From positions 62,001 to 126,000 of the forward strand of contig CAVWCW010000016.1 of assembly GCA_963753615.1 (NCBI GenBank): a stretch of DNA of 64,000 nucleotides, read 5' to 3'. Within the stretch, counting starts at the first letter, position 1. Each line of letters begins with the position of its first letter. The position numbers and the translations under genes were made by a program. Positions 1-9,158 of this stretch are shown here, piece after piece. Source of the DNA: CAVWCW01 sp963753615. GTDB taxonomy: Bacteria > Pseudomonadota > Gammaproteobacteria > Chromatiales > Chromatiaceae. The notes beneath the pieces were generated by a model. It did no database searches, was not told the DNA's origin, and saw only the letters and a program-made list of their open reading frames with translations.

Positions 1-293
1 CCAGGATACCGCCGGCTGACCGGCTGGAAAACGCAGGCCCGCCACCTTAAGTTGTTGCAGAAAACAGGCTATTGTTGCGCTTTAGAAACAGGTTCCACGA
101 ATGTTGCTCAAACACACTTTCAGCGCCCGTACCACCCGCGACCCAGCCGTCGACATGCCTGGGTCGAACGCACGCCCCGCGCGCCGGGGCCCCGGTACCC
201 TTTCCGGGTTAAACTCTTTATGTGACCTGCCCTCCCCCATGCAGCGCTGTGTCAGGAGATTATTCCCATCTCCAACAATAGAGGATGGGCAGG
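1..293. other. No gene recognised at the left edge
   Basis: No reading frame here gives a protein I can place. A short plus-strand frame open from the first base has a stretch like LTGWKTQARHLKLLQ, faintly like a DUF4224 fragment, but it is too short to call. The left neighbour may end here. Confidence 0.4.
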
Positions 294-509
294 TCAAAAC
301 ATCAGGTATGGGTCCAAAGTCACCGTTGCAGTGCTGCCCAGCAACAGGGTGTCGCGCCCGGGCCAGTCGAGGTCGATGATTACCACGTCGGGTTGCTGCT
401 CCAACACTTGTTCCAGCAAGTCGTCGGCGGACGCCAACAGTTGCGCCACCGCCGCCTGGCGCTCGCGCTGCTCGTCCACCAACATGACTCTTATAGTTGC
501 CACCGGCAC
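294..509 (-). pseudogene. NasT/ANTAR-type response regulator remnant
   Basis: The 71-residue frame starts like a NasT receiver domain (IRVMLVDEQRERQAAV, then SADDLLEQV, then QPDVVIIDLDWPGRDTL). The phosphoacceptor region (DVVIIDLD) is present. The segment between the first helix and the second strand is shortened, and the frame runs into unrelated sequence after RDTL. The rest of the receiver and the whole C-terminal ANTAR RNA-binding domain (intact NasT is about 190-200 residues) are missing. In the family, NasT is an antiterminator for nitrate and nitrite assimilation genes. No nitrate genes are seen nearby, so this is probably a dead remnant. Family assignment rests on the first half only. 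Confidence 0.55.
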
Positions 510-700
510 TGGATCCTGCCCACTGGGAATCCAGCGTACATTGGCAAATACTGTTCCACCCTGGCCTGGTTTCCTCCCCCTCTCAGCTCGAGAATGGCAA
601 AGGCATTCGGCCGCAATGGCGGCTCACTATCTTGCCCTGATACTGCGCGCGACCGCGGCCTCCGGCGGCCCTTCAGGGCGCGCGCGCAACCGGCGCTGGC

Positions 701-1207
701 TCAGTTCCAGACCTGGTTGGGGGATGCGTTGCAGTTGATGGTCACCACATTGCCCCCAGGGGTCTTGGCGTCGCCAGCCGCATGCAGGCACTTGTTCAAA
801 CCATTGACCAGCCGCTTCTTGTCGTCCTGCTTCCACTGCTGGGCCTTGGCCGCTGCACAGTTCTGAATCAGCACGTTGGCCCCCGGCTTATTGGGGTCAC
901 CCGCCACGCCAACGCACTTGCCGCCTTGGTTGACCAGCCGGCCCGCGCCGTCGAAGCGCCACTTCTGGTTATTCAGCTTCGGATTGCAGTTCTGGATCAC
1001 CAGATTGGCGCCGGGCTTGGTCACGTCGCCTGCGACGTGCAGACACTTGCCGGTGGGCAGCTTGTAGGCGCGCAGGGCCTTGGACTCCTCGACAATCTTG
1101 TGACCCTCTTCCTGCATCGCCTTGAGGGCATCGGTATTAAACTCCACCGCGCCTGCACCGGGCAGATAGACGACCACGAGCGAGGCAATCAGATATGCGT
1201 GTTTCAT
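701..1207 (-). CDS. Secreted ricin-type beta-trefoil lectin protein
   Basis: Protein of 168 residues starting at ATG 1207 (MKHAYLIAS), which puts a hydrophobic signal peptide at the N-terminus; a longer in-frame start at 1240 would bury it. After a short helical linker come three trefoil repeats, each with a cysteine pair and a QxW-type motif (NNQKW, AQQW, PNQVW near residues 80, 125 and the C-terminus) and recurring GD.(T/N)KPGAN(L/V) segments. This is the Ricin_B_lectin fold, which binds galactose-type sugars or other glycans. No catalytic domain is attached, so it is a stand-alone lectin, probably periplasmic or secreted. It is divergent from tamB with about 110 bp between the two likely starts. 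The ligand is unknown. Confidence 0.8.
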   Translation of the reverse strand: MKHAYLIASLVVVYLPGAGAVEFNTDALKAMQEEGHKIVEESKALRAYKLPTGKCLHVAGDVTKPGANLVIQNCNPKLNNQKWRFDGAGRLVNQGGKCVGVAGDPNKPGANVLIQNCAAAKAQQWKQDDKKRLVNGLNKCLHAAGDAKTPGGNVVTINCNASPNQVWN

Positions 1208-1319
1208 TGGCTTCGACCTTTGAATAGTATGGTTGATCAACCCGGCACGTTACGCCTTGAACGCCCGGCTGACAACCTCCGGCAGGGTTCTGCCTGTAGA
1301 CCACGGAATCCCTGACAAA

Positions 1320-4300
1320 GTGCCTGCTGCCCTGAAAAATGCCCTAATCATCCTGCCGTCGCTGCTAGTGCTGGTAACCGGCCTGCTGCTAGGCCTGGCC
1401 GGCACCGAACAGGGCACCCGGCTGGTGGCGGAGCAGGCCCGCCACTGGTCCGGAGGTGCCCTGGACTGGGAGCGCATCGAAGGGCGCTTGCTGGGCCCGC
1501 TGCGGTTGCAGGGGCTGCGTTTGCGCCGACCGGAGCTAGCCCTGGATGTGCAGGCGCTGGCCCTGGACTGGCGTCCGACCGCCCTGTTTAACGGGCGGCT
1601 GCAAATTGACCGCCTGGAGGCCGAGAGCATCCGGGTCGAACTCGCCGAAACCGGCGAACCGCCCACACCCTCGGAGCCTTTGCGGCTCACTGACCTCTCC
1701 CTGCCCCTGGAACTCTGGCTCCAGGGTCTGAGGGTAGAGGACTTGGAACTGCGAACCGGGGACGAAACCGCACAGCGGATCGACGAGCTTGAGCTGGCAG
1801 CGCGCCTGGACGCTCGCCAACTGTGGCTGCAACGGCTCACCCTGCGCAGCCCGGACGGCGGCCTGGCGGCCCAGGGCCGGGCCGAACTCAGCGAGACCCT
1901 CCCCCTGCGCCTGAAATTGGAATGGGACTGGCGCCTGCCGGACCAACGCCTCGCCGCCGGGCGCCTGCAGCTGCGCGGCGATGCCCGGAACCTGAACCTC
2001 GAGCACCAGGGCGGCGGCGAGGTGCCGGTAGCCCTGCAAGCGAGCATCCGCGACCTGCTCGACCGACCGAGCTGGGAGCTGGAGCTGAGCTGGCCCGAGC
2101 TGACCCTGAGCGCAGACGAAGCACCTTTGGTGCTGGGCCCGGGCCAGCTGCAAAGCGCCGGTAATCTGGACGACTATCGGATCGAGACCGAAGGACAAAT
2201 CAGCGGCGCCGGCCTGGGCCCGAGCCGCTGGTCGGGCCGGGCCCGGGGCAATGCCGAAGGACTCCATCTGGGGCCCGTGGAACTGGCCAGCCCGCCGGCC
2301 CGACTGGCTATGGACGGAGACCTGGACTGGAGCGGCCCATTCGCCTTTGACCTGGGCTTCAGCGCGGCCGGCGAAGGCCTGGCCGATCTGCACCCGGAAC
2401 TGCCCGAGCGCCTGGACGCCAAGGGACGCCTGCGGGGCCGAATGCAGGGCGAGGACCTGACCCTGGAGGACGCCAGCCTGGCGCTGCAGGGGACCCCGCT
2501 GCAACTCAATCTGCGGGGCAACCTGCGGCTGCCCGGGACGGGCGAGCCCGCCTTCGACGGCCGACTGCAATGGAGCGCTCTGCAATGGCCGCCGACCGCC
2601 CCGGAGCCCCTGGTGAGCAGCGGCATCGGCAGCCTGGAGTTGCACGGCAGCGCAGCCGACTATCGCCTGGCGCTGGCCGCCGAGCTGAGCGGCCGCGACT
2701 TCCCTCCCGGCCGCTGGGAACTCGAAGCGAACGGCGATCAGGACCAGTTGCAGATCCGGCGGTTGGCCGGCGCACTGCTCGAGGGCCGGCTGGAAGGAGA
2801 CGGCGCGCTGCGCTGGTCGCCGGCCCCGGCCGGTCGTTTGGCGCTCGAAGTCGCGCACCTGGTGCCGACCCCCTGGGTCCCCGACTGGCCGCCCGAGGCA
2901 AGCCTGAACGCCGGCGTGCAGCTGGAACTCAACGATCGGCAGCTCCGGCTCGAGGGGCTCGACCTGTCGATCCCGGAGGCCGGCAGCCGTCTCGCGATCA
3001 GTGGCCTGGCCGAGCTGACCCCCGAGTTCGAGCCCGCCGCCTTCCAGGCCCGGCTCGACTGGTCCGGCCTGCAGTGGCCGCCCATTGGCCCGGCCCCCGA
3101 GCTGGCCAGCCGGGAGGGCCGACTGGAGCTGGAAGGCACCCCTGATGCCTACCGGTTCGACCTCGAAGGGGCCTTCGCCGGTGCCCAGATCCCCGCCAGC
3201 CATTGGCAGGGAAGCGGCCAGGGCGACCGCAGCGGGCTGGTGCTCGCACCCCTCAAAGCCGAACTGCTGGGGGGCGATCTGCGCCTGACCGGCCCCCTGG
3301 GCTGGGATCCCTCCCCGAGCTGGGACCTGCAGGCCAAGGGCGAGCGACTCGACCCGGGCCAATGGCTGCCCGATCTGCCGGGCCGACTAGGTCTGGCATT
3401 GCGCGCCAGCGGCCACATCGACGCCGAACAGGCGCTGCATGCCGAGATCGACCTCGAAAACCTGAACGGAGCGCTGGCAGGCCGGGCGCTGAAACTGGCG
3501 GGGCGCGCTTTACTGGAGGGAGAAACCCTCAAGCTGGAGCGGATGCAACTCGACAGCGGCGGCAATCGAATCAGCGCCAAGGGCGGCCTGTCGCCCGAGC
3601 GCCTGGCCCTGGACTGGCGGCTGGACGTCCCGGAGCCCGGCGCACTCCTGGCCGGCGCCAGGGGCCGGCTGGAAGCCAGCGGCCGTCTTGAAGGCAACCC
3701 CAAACGACCAAGCCTAAGCGCGAAGCTACGGGGCCAGGACTTGATCCTGGAGACCAGCGCCCTGAGCAGCCTGGAAGCGGATCTGCAAGCCGGGCTCGAA
3801 ACTGAGGCCCCCTTGCGATTGGACCTTAGCCTGGGCACCCTGCGCAACGGCGAACGCCTGCTGCTGCAAGCCGGAAGCCTGCGGGGCGGTGGCACCACCG
3901 GGAACCATTGGCTCGCGTTGGACCTGGAGGGTCCGGCGGAGCGGCTGCGGACTCGCGTAGAAGGCAGCCTCGACCCAACGCTCCCGGCCTGGCGTGGCAG
4001 GCTTGCCGACCTGAACGCCCAAAGCTCAGCATACGGTGATTGGCGACTGGCCAGACCCGCTGCCCTGGCGCTGGCCGCCGAGGCCCTGAGCCTGGGTGAG
4101 ACCTGCCTGCAAGCGGAGGCCGGCCCGGCCCGGGTCTGTGCCGAAGCAGACTGGCGCCAGGCCCGCGGCGGCACCCTCACCGCCCAGATCCAAACCCTGG
4201 ACTTGAGCCGCTTGCTGCCCGACCTGAGCGGCGAGATCAGCGGCGACCTCGAAACCCGCCTGGCCGCCGACGGCGCCCTTCAGGGCCAGGGCTGGTTGGA

Positions 4301-5705
4301 TATCAGCCCCGGCCAGCTGCGGATGGCAGCGGATCAAGAGATAGCGCCGCTGGCCCACGGCGGCGGCCGCCTCGATCTGCGGATCGGCTCCGACGGCTTG
4401 GCCGCCGAGTTCCAGCTCCGGGCTTTGGAGCGAGGAAGTGTCCAAGCCGAGTTACAGCTGCCCCAGCTCAATCGGCTGCCGTTGACCGAGCCCCAACCCC
4501 TGAGCGGACGGATTCGGGCCGAGCTGCCCGATCTGATCGGCCTGCAGGCCTGGGTGCCGGAGCTGGAGGCCACCGCCGGCAGCCTGAGCGCCGATCTCAG
4601 CCTCGCCGGCAGCCTGGAGGCACCCCGGATCCTGGGCGAGCTGAGGCTGGCCAACGGTGCCGCAGACCTGCCCTTGGCCGGCCTGGAGCTGCGCCAGATC
4701 GAGCTGCGCATCAGCGGCAACCCCGAGCAGCCGGGGCTACTGGCGCTGACCGGCGGCCTGGAGTCGGGCCCCGGTCGGGCGGAGCTGAACGGCAGCCTTG
4801 ATCTGCCGGCCAACAAGTTGGACCTGAGCCTCAAGGGCGAAAACCTACAGGTCTACAACACGCCCGACGCCCGCGCCCTGGCCTCGCCGGATTTGCGCAT
4901 CGGCTGGGGCGGCCAGGTGCTCAAGCTGCGCGGGCAGGTGCTGATCCCGGAGGCGGCCATCACCCCTCAACTCGGGCTGAGCCCAAGCCTGCTCACCGAG
5001 GAGGCGGGAGCGGCCGAATTGCCGGGCCGAGTGATCGCACCCTCCCCCGACGTGGTCGTGCTGAGCGTCGAGGGCAAGCCGGTGGAGCGGCCCCAACCGG
5101 CGCCGCCGATCCAGCTCGACAGCGAGGTGAAACTGATCCTGGGCGACCGGGTGGACGTCAGGGCGCTGGGCTTCATCAGCCGAATCGCCGGCGCCGTAAC
5201 CTTCGTCAACCGGTCCGGCCAAGCGGATCTAATTCCCTCGGCAGACGGCCGGCTGGTAATCGAGGACGGCACCTTCCGCGCCTTCGGGCAGGACCTGGAG
5301 ATCGAGACCGGGCAGGTGATCTTCGCCCGAGTGCCGGTCACCGAGCCGGAGCTCAACATCCGCGCCGTGCGCTGGATCGACAACGACCCTCAGATCAGCG
5401 CTGCCGGCGTACTCATCACCGGGTCGGCCAAGGAGCCCTCGCTGGAGCTGTTCTCCCGGCCCCAGCTAGAGTCCAGCGAGATTCAGTCCTACCTGCTGAC
5501 CGGACGCTCCGCCAGCGCCCGCGACAGCGTGCTCAGCATCGGCACCTATCTGCACCCCAAGCTCTACGTGGGTTACGGATACAACCTGCTGGAAAAAACC
5601 AACGAGTTCGATGCCCTCTATACCATCACGCCGCGCTATGGGGTGGAGGCCAAAGTGGGCGAGGCCAACAACAGCCTGAATCTGACCTTCACCCATGAGC
5701 GTTAA
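1320..5705 (+). CDS. tamB: Translocation and assembly module subunit TamB
   Basis: Very large protein (about 1460 residues from GTG 1320, or 1490 from ATG 1233) with one N-terminal membrane anchor (ALIILPSLLVLVTGLLLGLAG), a long repetitive beta-rich AsmA-like body and the conserved C-terminal TamB (DUF490) domain: DGTFRAFGQDLEIETGQVIF, SSEIQSYLLTGRSAS and an ending in a beta-strand. TamB spans the periplasm from the inner membrane and works with TamA, and is linked to autotransporter assembly and phospholipid transport. I prefer GTG 1320 because it starts just before the anchor and leaves promoter space from the divergent lectin gene. The stop overlaps the start of tamA by 11 nt, so the two are translationally coupled. 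The usual order is tamA-tamB; here it is reversed. Confidence 0.9.
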   Translation: MPAALKNALIILPSLLVLVTGLLLGLAGTEQGTRLVAEQARHWSGGALDWERIEGRLLGPLRLQGLRLRRPELALDVQALALDWRPTALFNGRLQIDRLEAESIRVELAETGEPPTPSEPLRLTDLSLPLELWLQGLRVEDLELRTGDETAQRIDELELAARLDARQLWLQRLTLRSPDGGLAAQGRAELSETLPLRLKLEWDWRLPDQRLAAGRLQLRGDARNLNLEHQGGGEVPVALQASIRDLLDRPSWELELSWPELTLSADEAPLVLGPGQLQSAGNLDDYRIETEGQISGAGLGPSRWSGRARGNAEGLHLGPVELASPPARLAMDGDLDWSGPFAFDLGFSAAGEGLADLHPELPERLDAKGRLRGRMQGEDLTLEDASLALQGTPLQLNLRGNLRLPGTGEPAFDGRLQWSALQWPPTAPEPLVSSGIGSLELHGSAADYRLALAAELSGRDFPPGRWELEANGDQDQLQIRRLAGALLEGRLEGDGALRWSPAPAGRLALEVAHLVPTPWVPDWPPEASLNAGVQLELNDRQLRLEGLDLSIPEAGSRLAISGLAELTPEFEPAAFQARLDWSGLQWPPIGPAPELASREGRLELEGTPDAYRFDLEGAFAGAQIPASHWQGSGQGDRSGLVLAPLKAELLGGDLRLTGPLGWDPSPSWDLQAKGERLDPGQWLPDLPGRLGLALRASGHIDAEQALHAEIDLENLNGALAGRALKLAGRALLEGETLKLERMQLDSGGNRISAKGGLSPERLALDWRLDVPEPGALLAGARGRLEASGRLEGNPKRPSLSAKLRGQDLILETSALSSLEADLQAGLETEAPLRLDLSLGTLRNGERLLLQAGSLRGGGTTGNHWLALDLEGPAERLRTRVEGSLDPTLPAWRGRLADLNAQSSAYGDWRLARPAALALAAEALSLGETCLQAEAGPARVCAEADWRQARGGTLTAQIQTLDLSRLLPDLSGEISGDLETRLAADGALQGQGWLDISPGQLRMAADQEIAPLAHGGGRLDLRIGSDGLAAEFQLRALERGSVQAELQLPQLNRLPLTEPQPLSGRIRAELPDLIGLQAWVPELEATAGSLSADLSLAGSLEAPRILGELRLANGAADLPLAGLELRQIELRISGNPEQPGLLALTGGLESGPGRAELNGSLDLPANKLDLSLKGENLQVYNTPDARALASPDLRIGWGGQVLKLRGQVLIPEAAITPQLGLSPSLLTEEAGAAELPGRVIAPSPDVVVLSVEGKPVERPQPAPPIQLDSEVKLILGDRVDVRALGFISRIAGAVTFVNRSGQADLIPSADGRLVIEDGTFRAFGQDLEIETGQVIFARVPVTEPELNIRAVRWIDNDPQISAAGVLITGSAKEPSLELFSRPQLESSEIQSYLLTGRSASARDSVLSIGTYLHPKLYVGYGYNLLEKTNEFDALYTITPRYGVEAKVGEANNSLNLTFTHER

Positions 5706-7596
5706 CCCGGCCCGACTCGGCGCCCGCATTCTGCTGGGCCTGCTCCTGGGGCTTGGGTTGCCGGCGTTCGGCGACGAATCGGTCGAGGTGCAGATCCGCG
5801 GCCTGATCGGCGAGCCACTGGATAATGTGCGCGCCTCCCTGACCTTGGAGCGGAGCGGGGATCGCCCTGGATTGAGCGTCGCGACCATCCGCCGCCTGCA
5901 TGCCGAGGCCGCCGCAGAGATCGCCCGTGCCCTGGAGCCCTTCGGCTATTACCGCCCGGATATCCAGGCCGAACTGGCGAAACCCCAGCAGCCTGGAGCG
6001 CCTTGGCGGGCAAGCTACCAAATCGACGCTGGCCCGCTGCTGCCGATCGCCGAGTTGGACATCGGCTTCGAGGGCCCGGGAGCCTCAGACCCGAAACTGG
6101 CCGAGTTGGCCTCTGAACTCCCGCTGCAGCGCGATCCCTGGCTCGACCACCGCCGCTACGAGGCCGCGAAACGGGAACTGCTGCGCCAGGTTCGCGAGCG
6201 CGGCTATCTGGATGCCGCCCTGAGCGAGCACAGGGTGGAAGTGGACCTCGCCAGCTACCAGGCCCGCATCCGGCTGCGGATAGACACCGGGCAGCGCTTC
6301 GTGTTCGGGGCCATCGGGTTCGAGCAGGACCGCTTCGACCCGGAATACCTGGCGCGCTATCTCATCCTGCGCCCCGGTGAACCCTACTACAGCACCCAAT
6401 TGGCGCGCCAGCGCCAGGCCCTGCGAAAGAGCGGGCTTTTCAAAGAGGTGGAGATCCTGCCGCTGGCGGCCACTGGCAGCGAGCCGCCGGCAATCCCCCT
6501 GAGCATTCGCCTGGAGCCCTTCAAACCCAACCGCTTCCGGGGCGGGGTGGGCTGGGGCACAGACACCGACTTCGGCGTCCAGCTGGACTGGACTCGGCGC
6601 TATGTCGGCGGGCGCGGCCAGCGCTTCACCCTGGGCGGCGCCGCGGTGCAGGAACGGCGCAAGCTGGCCGTAGACCTGCGCTACAACATCCCGCTGGAAC
6701 CTCTTACAGGCAGCCGAGTCGAATTGGTCGCCCGCCACGAGAGCAAGGACCTCACCTTCGAGGACGTCGAACTGGACGAAGGCGGCGAGACGCGAATCGC
6801 CACCAATCTGCTGTCGGCCTTCTGGCACCGGCCGCGCGCGCACTGGGGCGGCTTCGAGCTGGAGCGGGTGCTGGGACTCAGCCTGATCACCGAGACCTAT
6901 AATGTATTCGATGTACTTTTCGGCAACCTGCCCCAGGAGTCCCAGGATGCGATCGCCAATGCCATCGGCCCCGAGGCCTTTTCCACGCTGTCCCCCAAAT
7001 TCGAGGCCGCGGTGCCCAACCTGAGCCTGATCCTGCGCCGCAGTAACGACCGCCTGTTCATCCGCGACGGCGACTACCTCAACCTCGGCCTGCTGGGCGC
7101 GAGCGACAAGCTGGGCTCCAATATCAGCTTCTGGCAGGCGCGCCTGCGCACCTGGCACATCCGCCCGGTCCTGAGTCGCGGCCGGCTGTTGCTGCGCACC
7201 GACTTCGGCTACTCCGGCGCCGACAGCCTCAACGTGCTCGGCGCCAATTTCAACCAGATGCCGGAGTATTACGAATTCCGCGCCGGCGGCGTGCGCAGCG
7301 TGCGCGGCTACGGATGGGAGACCCTCTACCCGGCCGACGCCATCACCGGCGGCAAGCATCAATTGGTCGGCAGCATCGAGTACGATCACGAAATCATCCC
7401 GGACTGGAGCGCCGCGGTATTCCTCGACGCCGGCAATGCCTTCAATCGCTTCGACGCCATCGACCTGAAACTCGGCACCGGCGTCGGCGTGCGCTGGCGC
7501 TCTCCGGTGGGGCTGGCCCGCCTCGACTTCGGCATCCCCCTGGACGATGCCGACGACCCGTTTCAGATCTACATCACCGTGGGGCCGGAGTTCTGA
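5695..7596 (+). CDS. tamA: Outer-membrane assembly factor TamA (Omp85 family)
   Basis: Protein of 633 residues with a signal peptide (LLGLLLGLGLPAFG), three POTRA-type modules (about residues 25-270) and an Omp85 beta-barrel to the C-terminus. The barrel shows the VRGYGWE motif (R-G-Y loop-6 signature, near residue 540) and ends in a terminal phenylalanine strand (IYITVGPEF). TamA is the outer-membrane half of the Tam complex and pairs with TamB. ATG 5695 overlaps the tamB stop and has no good ribosome-binding site, so translation probably depends on tamB. It is slightly longer than E. coli TamA (577 residues), mainly in the barrel loops. Confidence 0.92.
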   Translation: MSVNPARLGARILLGLLLGLGLPAFGDESVEVQIRGLIGEPLDNVRASLTLERSGDRPGLSVATIRRLHAEAAAEIARALEPFGYYRPDIQAELAKPQQPGAPWRASYQIDAGPLLPIAELDIGFEGPGASDPKLAELASELPLQRDPWLDHRRYEAAKRELLRQVRERGYLDAALSEHRVEVDLASYQARIRLRIDTGQRFVFGAIGFEQDRFDPEYLARYLILRPGEPYYSTQLARQRQALRKSGLFKEVEILPLAATGSEPPAIPLSIRLEPFKPNRFRGGVGWGTDTDFGVQLDWTRRYVGGRGQRFTLGGAAVQERRKLAVDLRYNIPLEPLTGSRVELVARHESKDLTFEDVELDEGGETRIATNLLSAFWHRPRAHWGGFELERVLGLSLITETYNVFDVLFGNLPQESQDAIANAIGPEAFSTLSPKFEAAVPNLSLILRRSNDRLFIRDGDYLNLGLLGASDKLGSNISFWQARLRTWHIRPVLSRGRLLLRTDFGYSGADSLNVLGANFNQMPEYYEFRAGGVRSVRGYGWETLYPADAITGGKHQLVGSIEYDHEIIPDWSAAVFLDAGNAFNRFDAIDLKLGTGVGVRWRSPVGLARLDFGIPLDDADDPFQIYITVGPEF

Positions 7597-7736
7597 GTCT
7601 GAGCGCGGAGCTTGATACTTGGGGGATCGGCCCGATATATCTCTGAACAAAATGGGTTTCCGCCCGACTTTGGTTCAATGGATCGAAACGGTGAAGGGCC
7701 CGGTCTACTGCGGCTAACCCACGCCTGGAAATCGTC

Positions 7737-8006
7737 ATGGACAACCAAACCATCTTTCAGCGCATGAGCATGCTGCTTGGCGAGCGTTTCAGCTTTCGCG
7801 GGCAGGTCTTTACGCTGATCGAAATCCTGGCCGACGAGGCCTGCTTGGTGCTGCGGGGGAACGGGCGGGAGGAGCCGATCCAGCTGGACCAGTTCGGGCG
7901 CCCGTTGCGGCGCACCGGCGCTCTGGAGATGGTTCCCGTGTTTACCGCCGACGGCGAGGCCCTGTCCGAGGAAATGCTGGAACTGTTGGCGGCGCGGGTG
8001 CAGTAG
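7737..8006 (+). CDS. Small conserved-looking hypothetical protein
   Basis: An 89-residue soluble protein starting MDNQTIFQRMSMLLGERF, with no signal peptide or membrane segment. It is acidic at the C-terminus and has a beta-rich middle (GQVFTLIEILADEACLVLRG). I do not recognise a family. It lies 140 bp after tamA on the same strand and converges with aroC, 27 bp from the aroC stop. Coding use looks normal for the region. It could be a small regulatory or adaptor protein, but nothing in the sequence proves a role. Confidence 0.6.
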   Translation: MDNQTIFQRMSMLLGERFSFRGQVFTLIEILADEACLVLRGNGREEPIQLDQFGRPLRRTGALEMVPVFTADGEALSEEMLELLAARVQ

Positions 8007-8033
8007 CGATGACCCGCTCCTGCGCACGCGACC

Positions 8034-9140
8034 TCAGGCCGGCGGCACGCGGCCCGGGATCACCGGGGTGCCGCTGCGCGCCTCGGCATTCTGGCCGCGC
8101 TGACGCAGCAGGTGGTCCATCAGCACGATAGCCAGCATGGCCTCAGCGATGGGGGTGGCGCGGATGCCCACACAGGGGTCGTGGCGACCGTGGGTGACCA
8201 CCTCAACCGGGCTGCCCGCGGTATCGACCGTGCGCCCGGGCAGGCGGATGCTCGAGGTGGGCTTCATGGCGATATGGGCGACGATGTCCTGGCCGCTGGA
8301 GATTCCGCCCAGCACCCCGCCCGCATGGTTGCTGAGGAAGCCCTCGGGGGTCATCTCGTCGCGGTGCTCGGTACCCTTCTGTTCGACACAGGCGAAGCCA
8401 TCGCCGATCTCCACCCCCTTGACCGCGTTGATGCTCATCAGGGCGTGGGCGATCTCGGCGTCCAGGCGGTCGAAGATGGGCTCGCCCAGACCCGGCGGCA
8501 CCCCGGTCGCGACCACGGTGACCTTGGCGCCGATGGAGTTGCCCTCCTTGCGCAAGGCATCCATATAGGCCTCCAGCTCGGGTACCTTGGCGGCGTCCGG
8601 GAAGAAGAAGGGATTCCGCTCCACCTGCTCCCAATCGAAGGCCTCGGCGCGAATCGGGCCAAGCTGGGGCAAATAGCCGCGGATCAGAATGCCGTGGCGC
8701 TCCTTGAGGTACTTCTTGGCGATGGCGCCGGCGGCCACCCGCATAGCCGTCTCCCTGGCCGAGGAACGACCGCCGCCGCGGTAGTCGCGGATGCCGTATT
8801 TCTGCAGATAGGTGTAGTCCGCATGCCCGGGACGAAACCGGGCCATGATCTGGGAGTAGTCCTTGGAGCGCTGGTCGGTGTTGCGGATGACCAGGCCTAT
8901 CGGGGTGCCGGTGGTAACGCCCTCGAACACGCCGGACAGGATCTCGACCTGGTCCGGTTCCCGGCGCTGGGTGGTGTGGCGGCTCTTACCCGGGCGCCGC
9001 CGCTCCAGGTCGGCCTGCAGGTCCGCCTCGCTCAGCGCCAGCCCCGGCGGGCAGCCATCGACAATGCAGCCGATCGCCGCCCCATGGCTCTCGCCGAAAG
9101 AGGTGACGACAAACAGCTTTCCGATGGAATTCCCCGACAT
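8034..9140 (-). CDS. aroC: Chorismate synthase
   Basis: Full-length (368 residues) chorismate synthase, which converts EPSP to chorismate using reduced FMN, the last common step for aromatic amino acids and folate. Family signatures are clear: MSGNSIGKLFVVTSFGESHG at the N-terminus, YRGGGRSSARETAMRVAAGA near residue 125, and NHAGGVLGGISSGQ with SIRLPGRTVD in the C-terminal half. The gene is intact. tolC ends 18 bp upstream, so M23-tolC-aroC could be cotranscribed, although the genes are not functionally linked. Confidence 0.97.
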   Translation of the reverse strand: MSGNSIGKLFVVTSFGESHGAAIGCIVDGCPPGLALSEADLQADLERRRPGKSRHTTQRREPDQVEILSGVFEGVTTGTPIGLVIRNTDQRSKDYSQIMARFRPGHADYTYLQKYGIRDYRGGGRSSARETAMRVAAGAIAKKYLKERHGILIRGYLPQLGPIRAEAFDWEQVERNPFFFPDAAKVPELEAYMDALRKEGNSIGAKVTVVATGVPPGLGEPIFDRLDAEIAHALMSINAVKGVEIGDGFACVEQKGTEHRDEMTPEGFLSNHAGGVLGGISSGQDIVAHIAMKPTSSIRLPGRTVDTAGSPVEVVTHGRHDPCVGIRATPIAEAMLAIVLMDHLLRQRGQNAEARSGTPVIPGRVPPA

Positions 9141-9158
9141 GCCAGCGCTTCTCCCGCC

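Noticed and set aside
1..220. Short frame with LTGWKTQARHLKLLQ at the left edge, like a phage DUF4224 fragment
   Set aside because: Too short and without a start or context.
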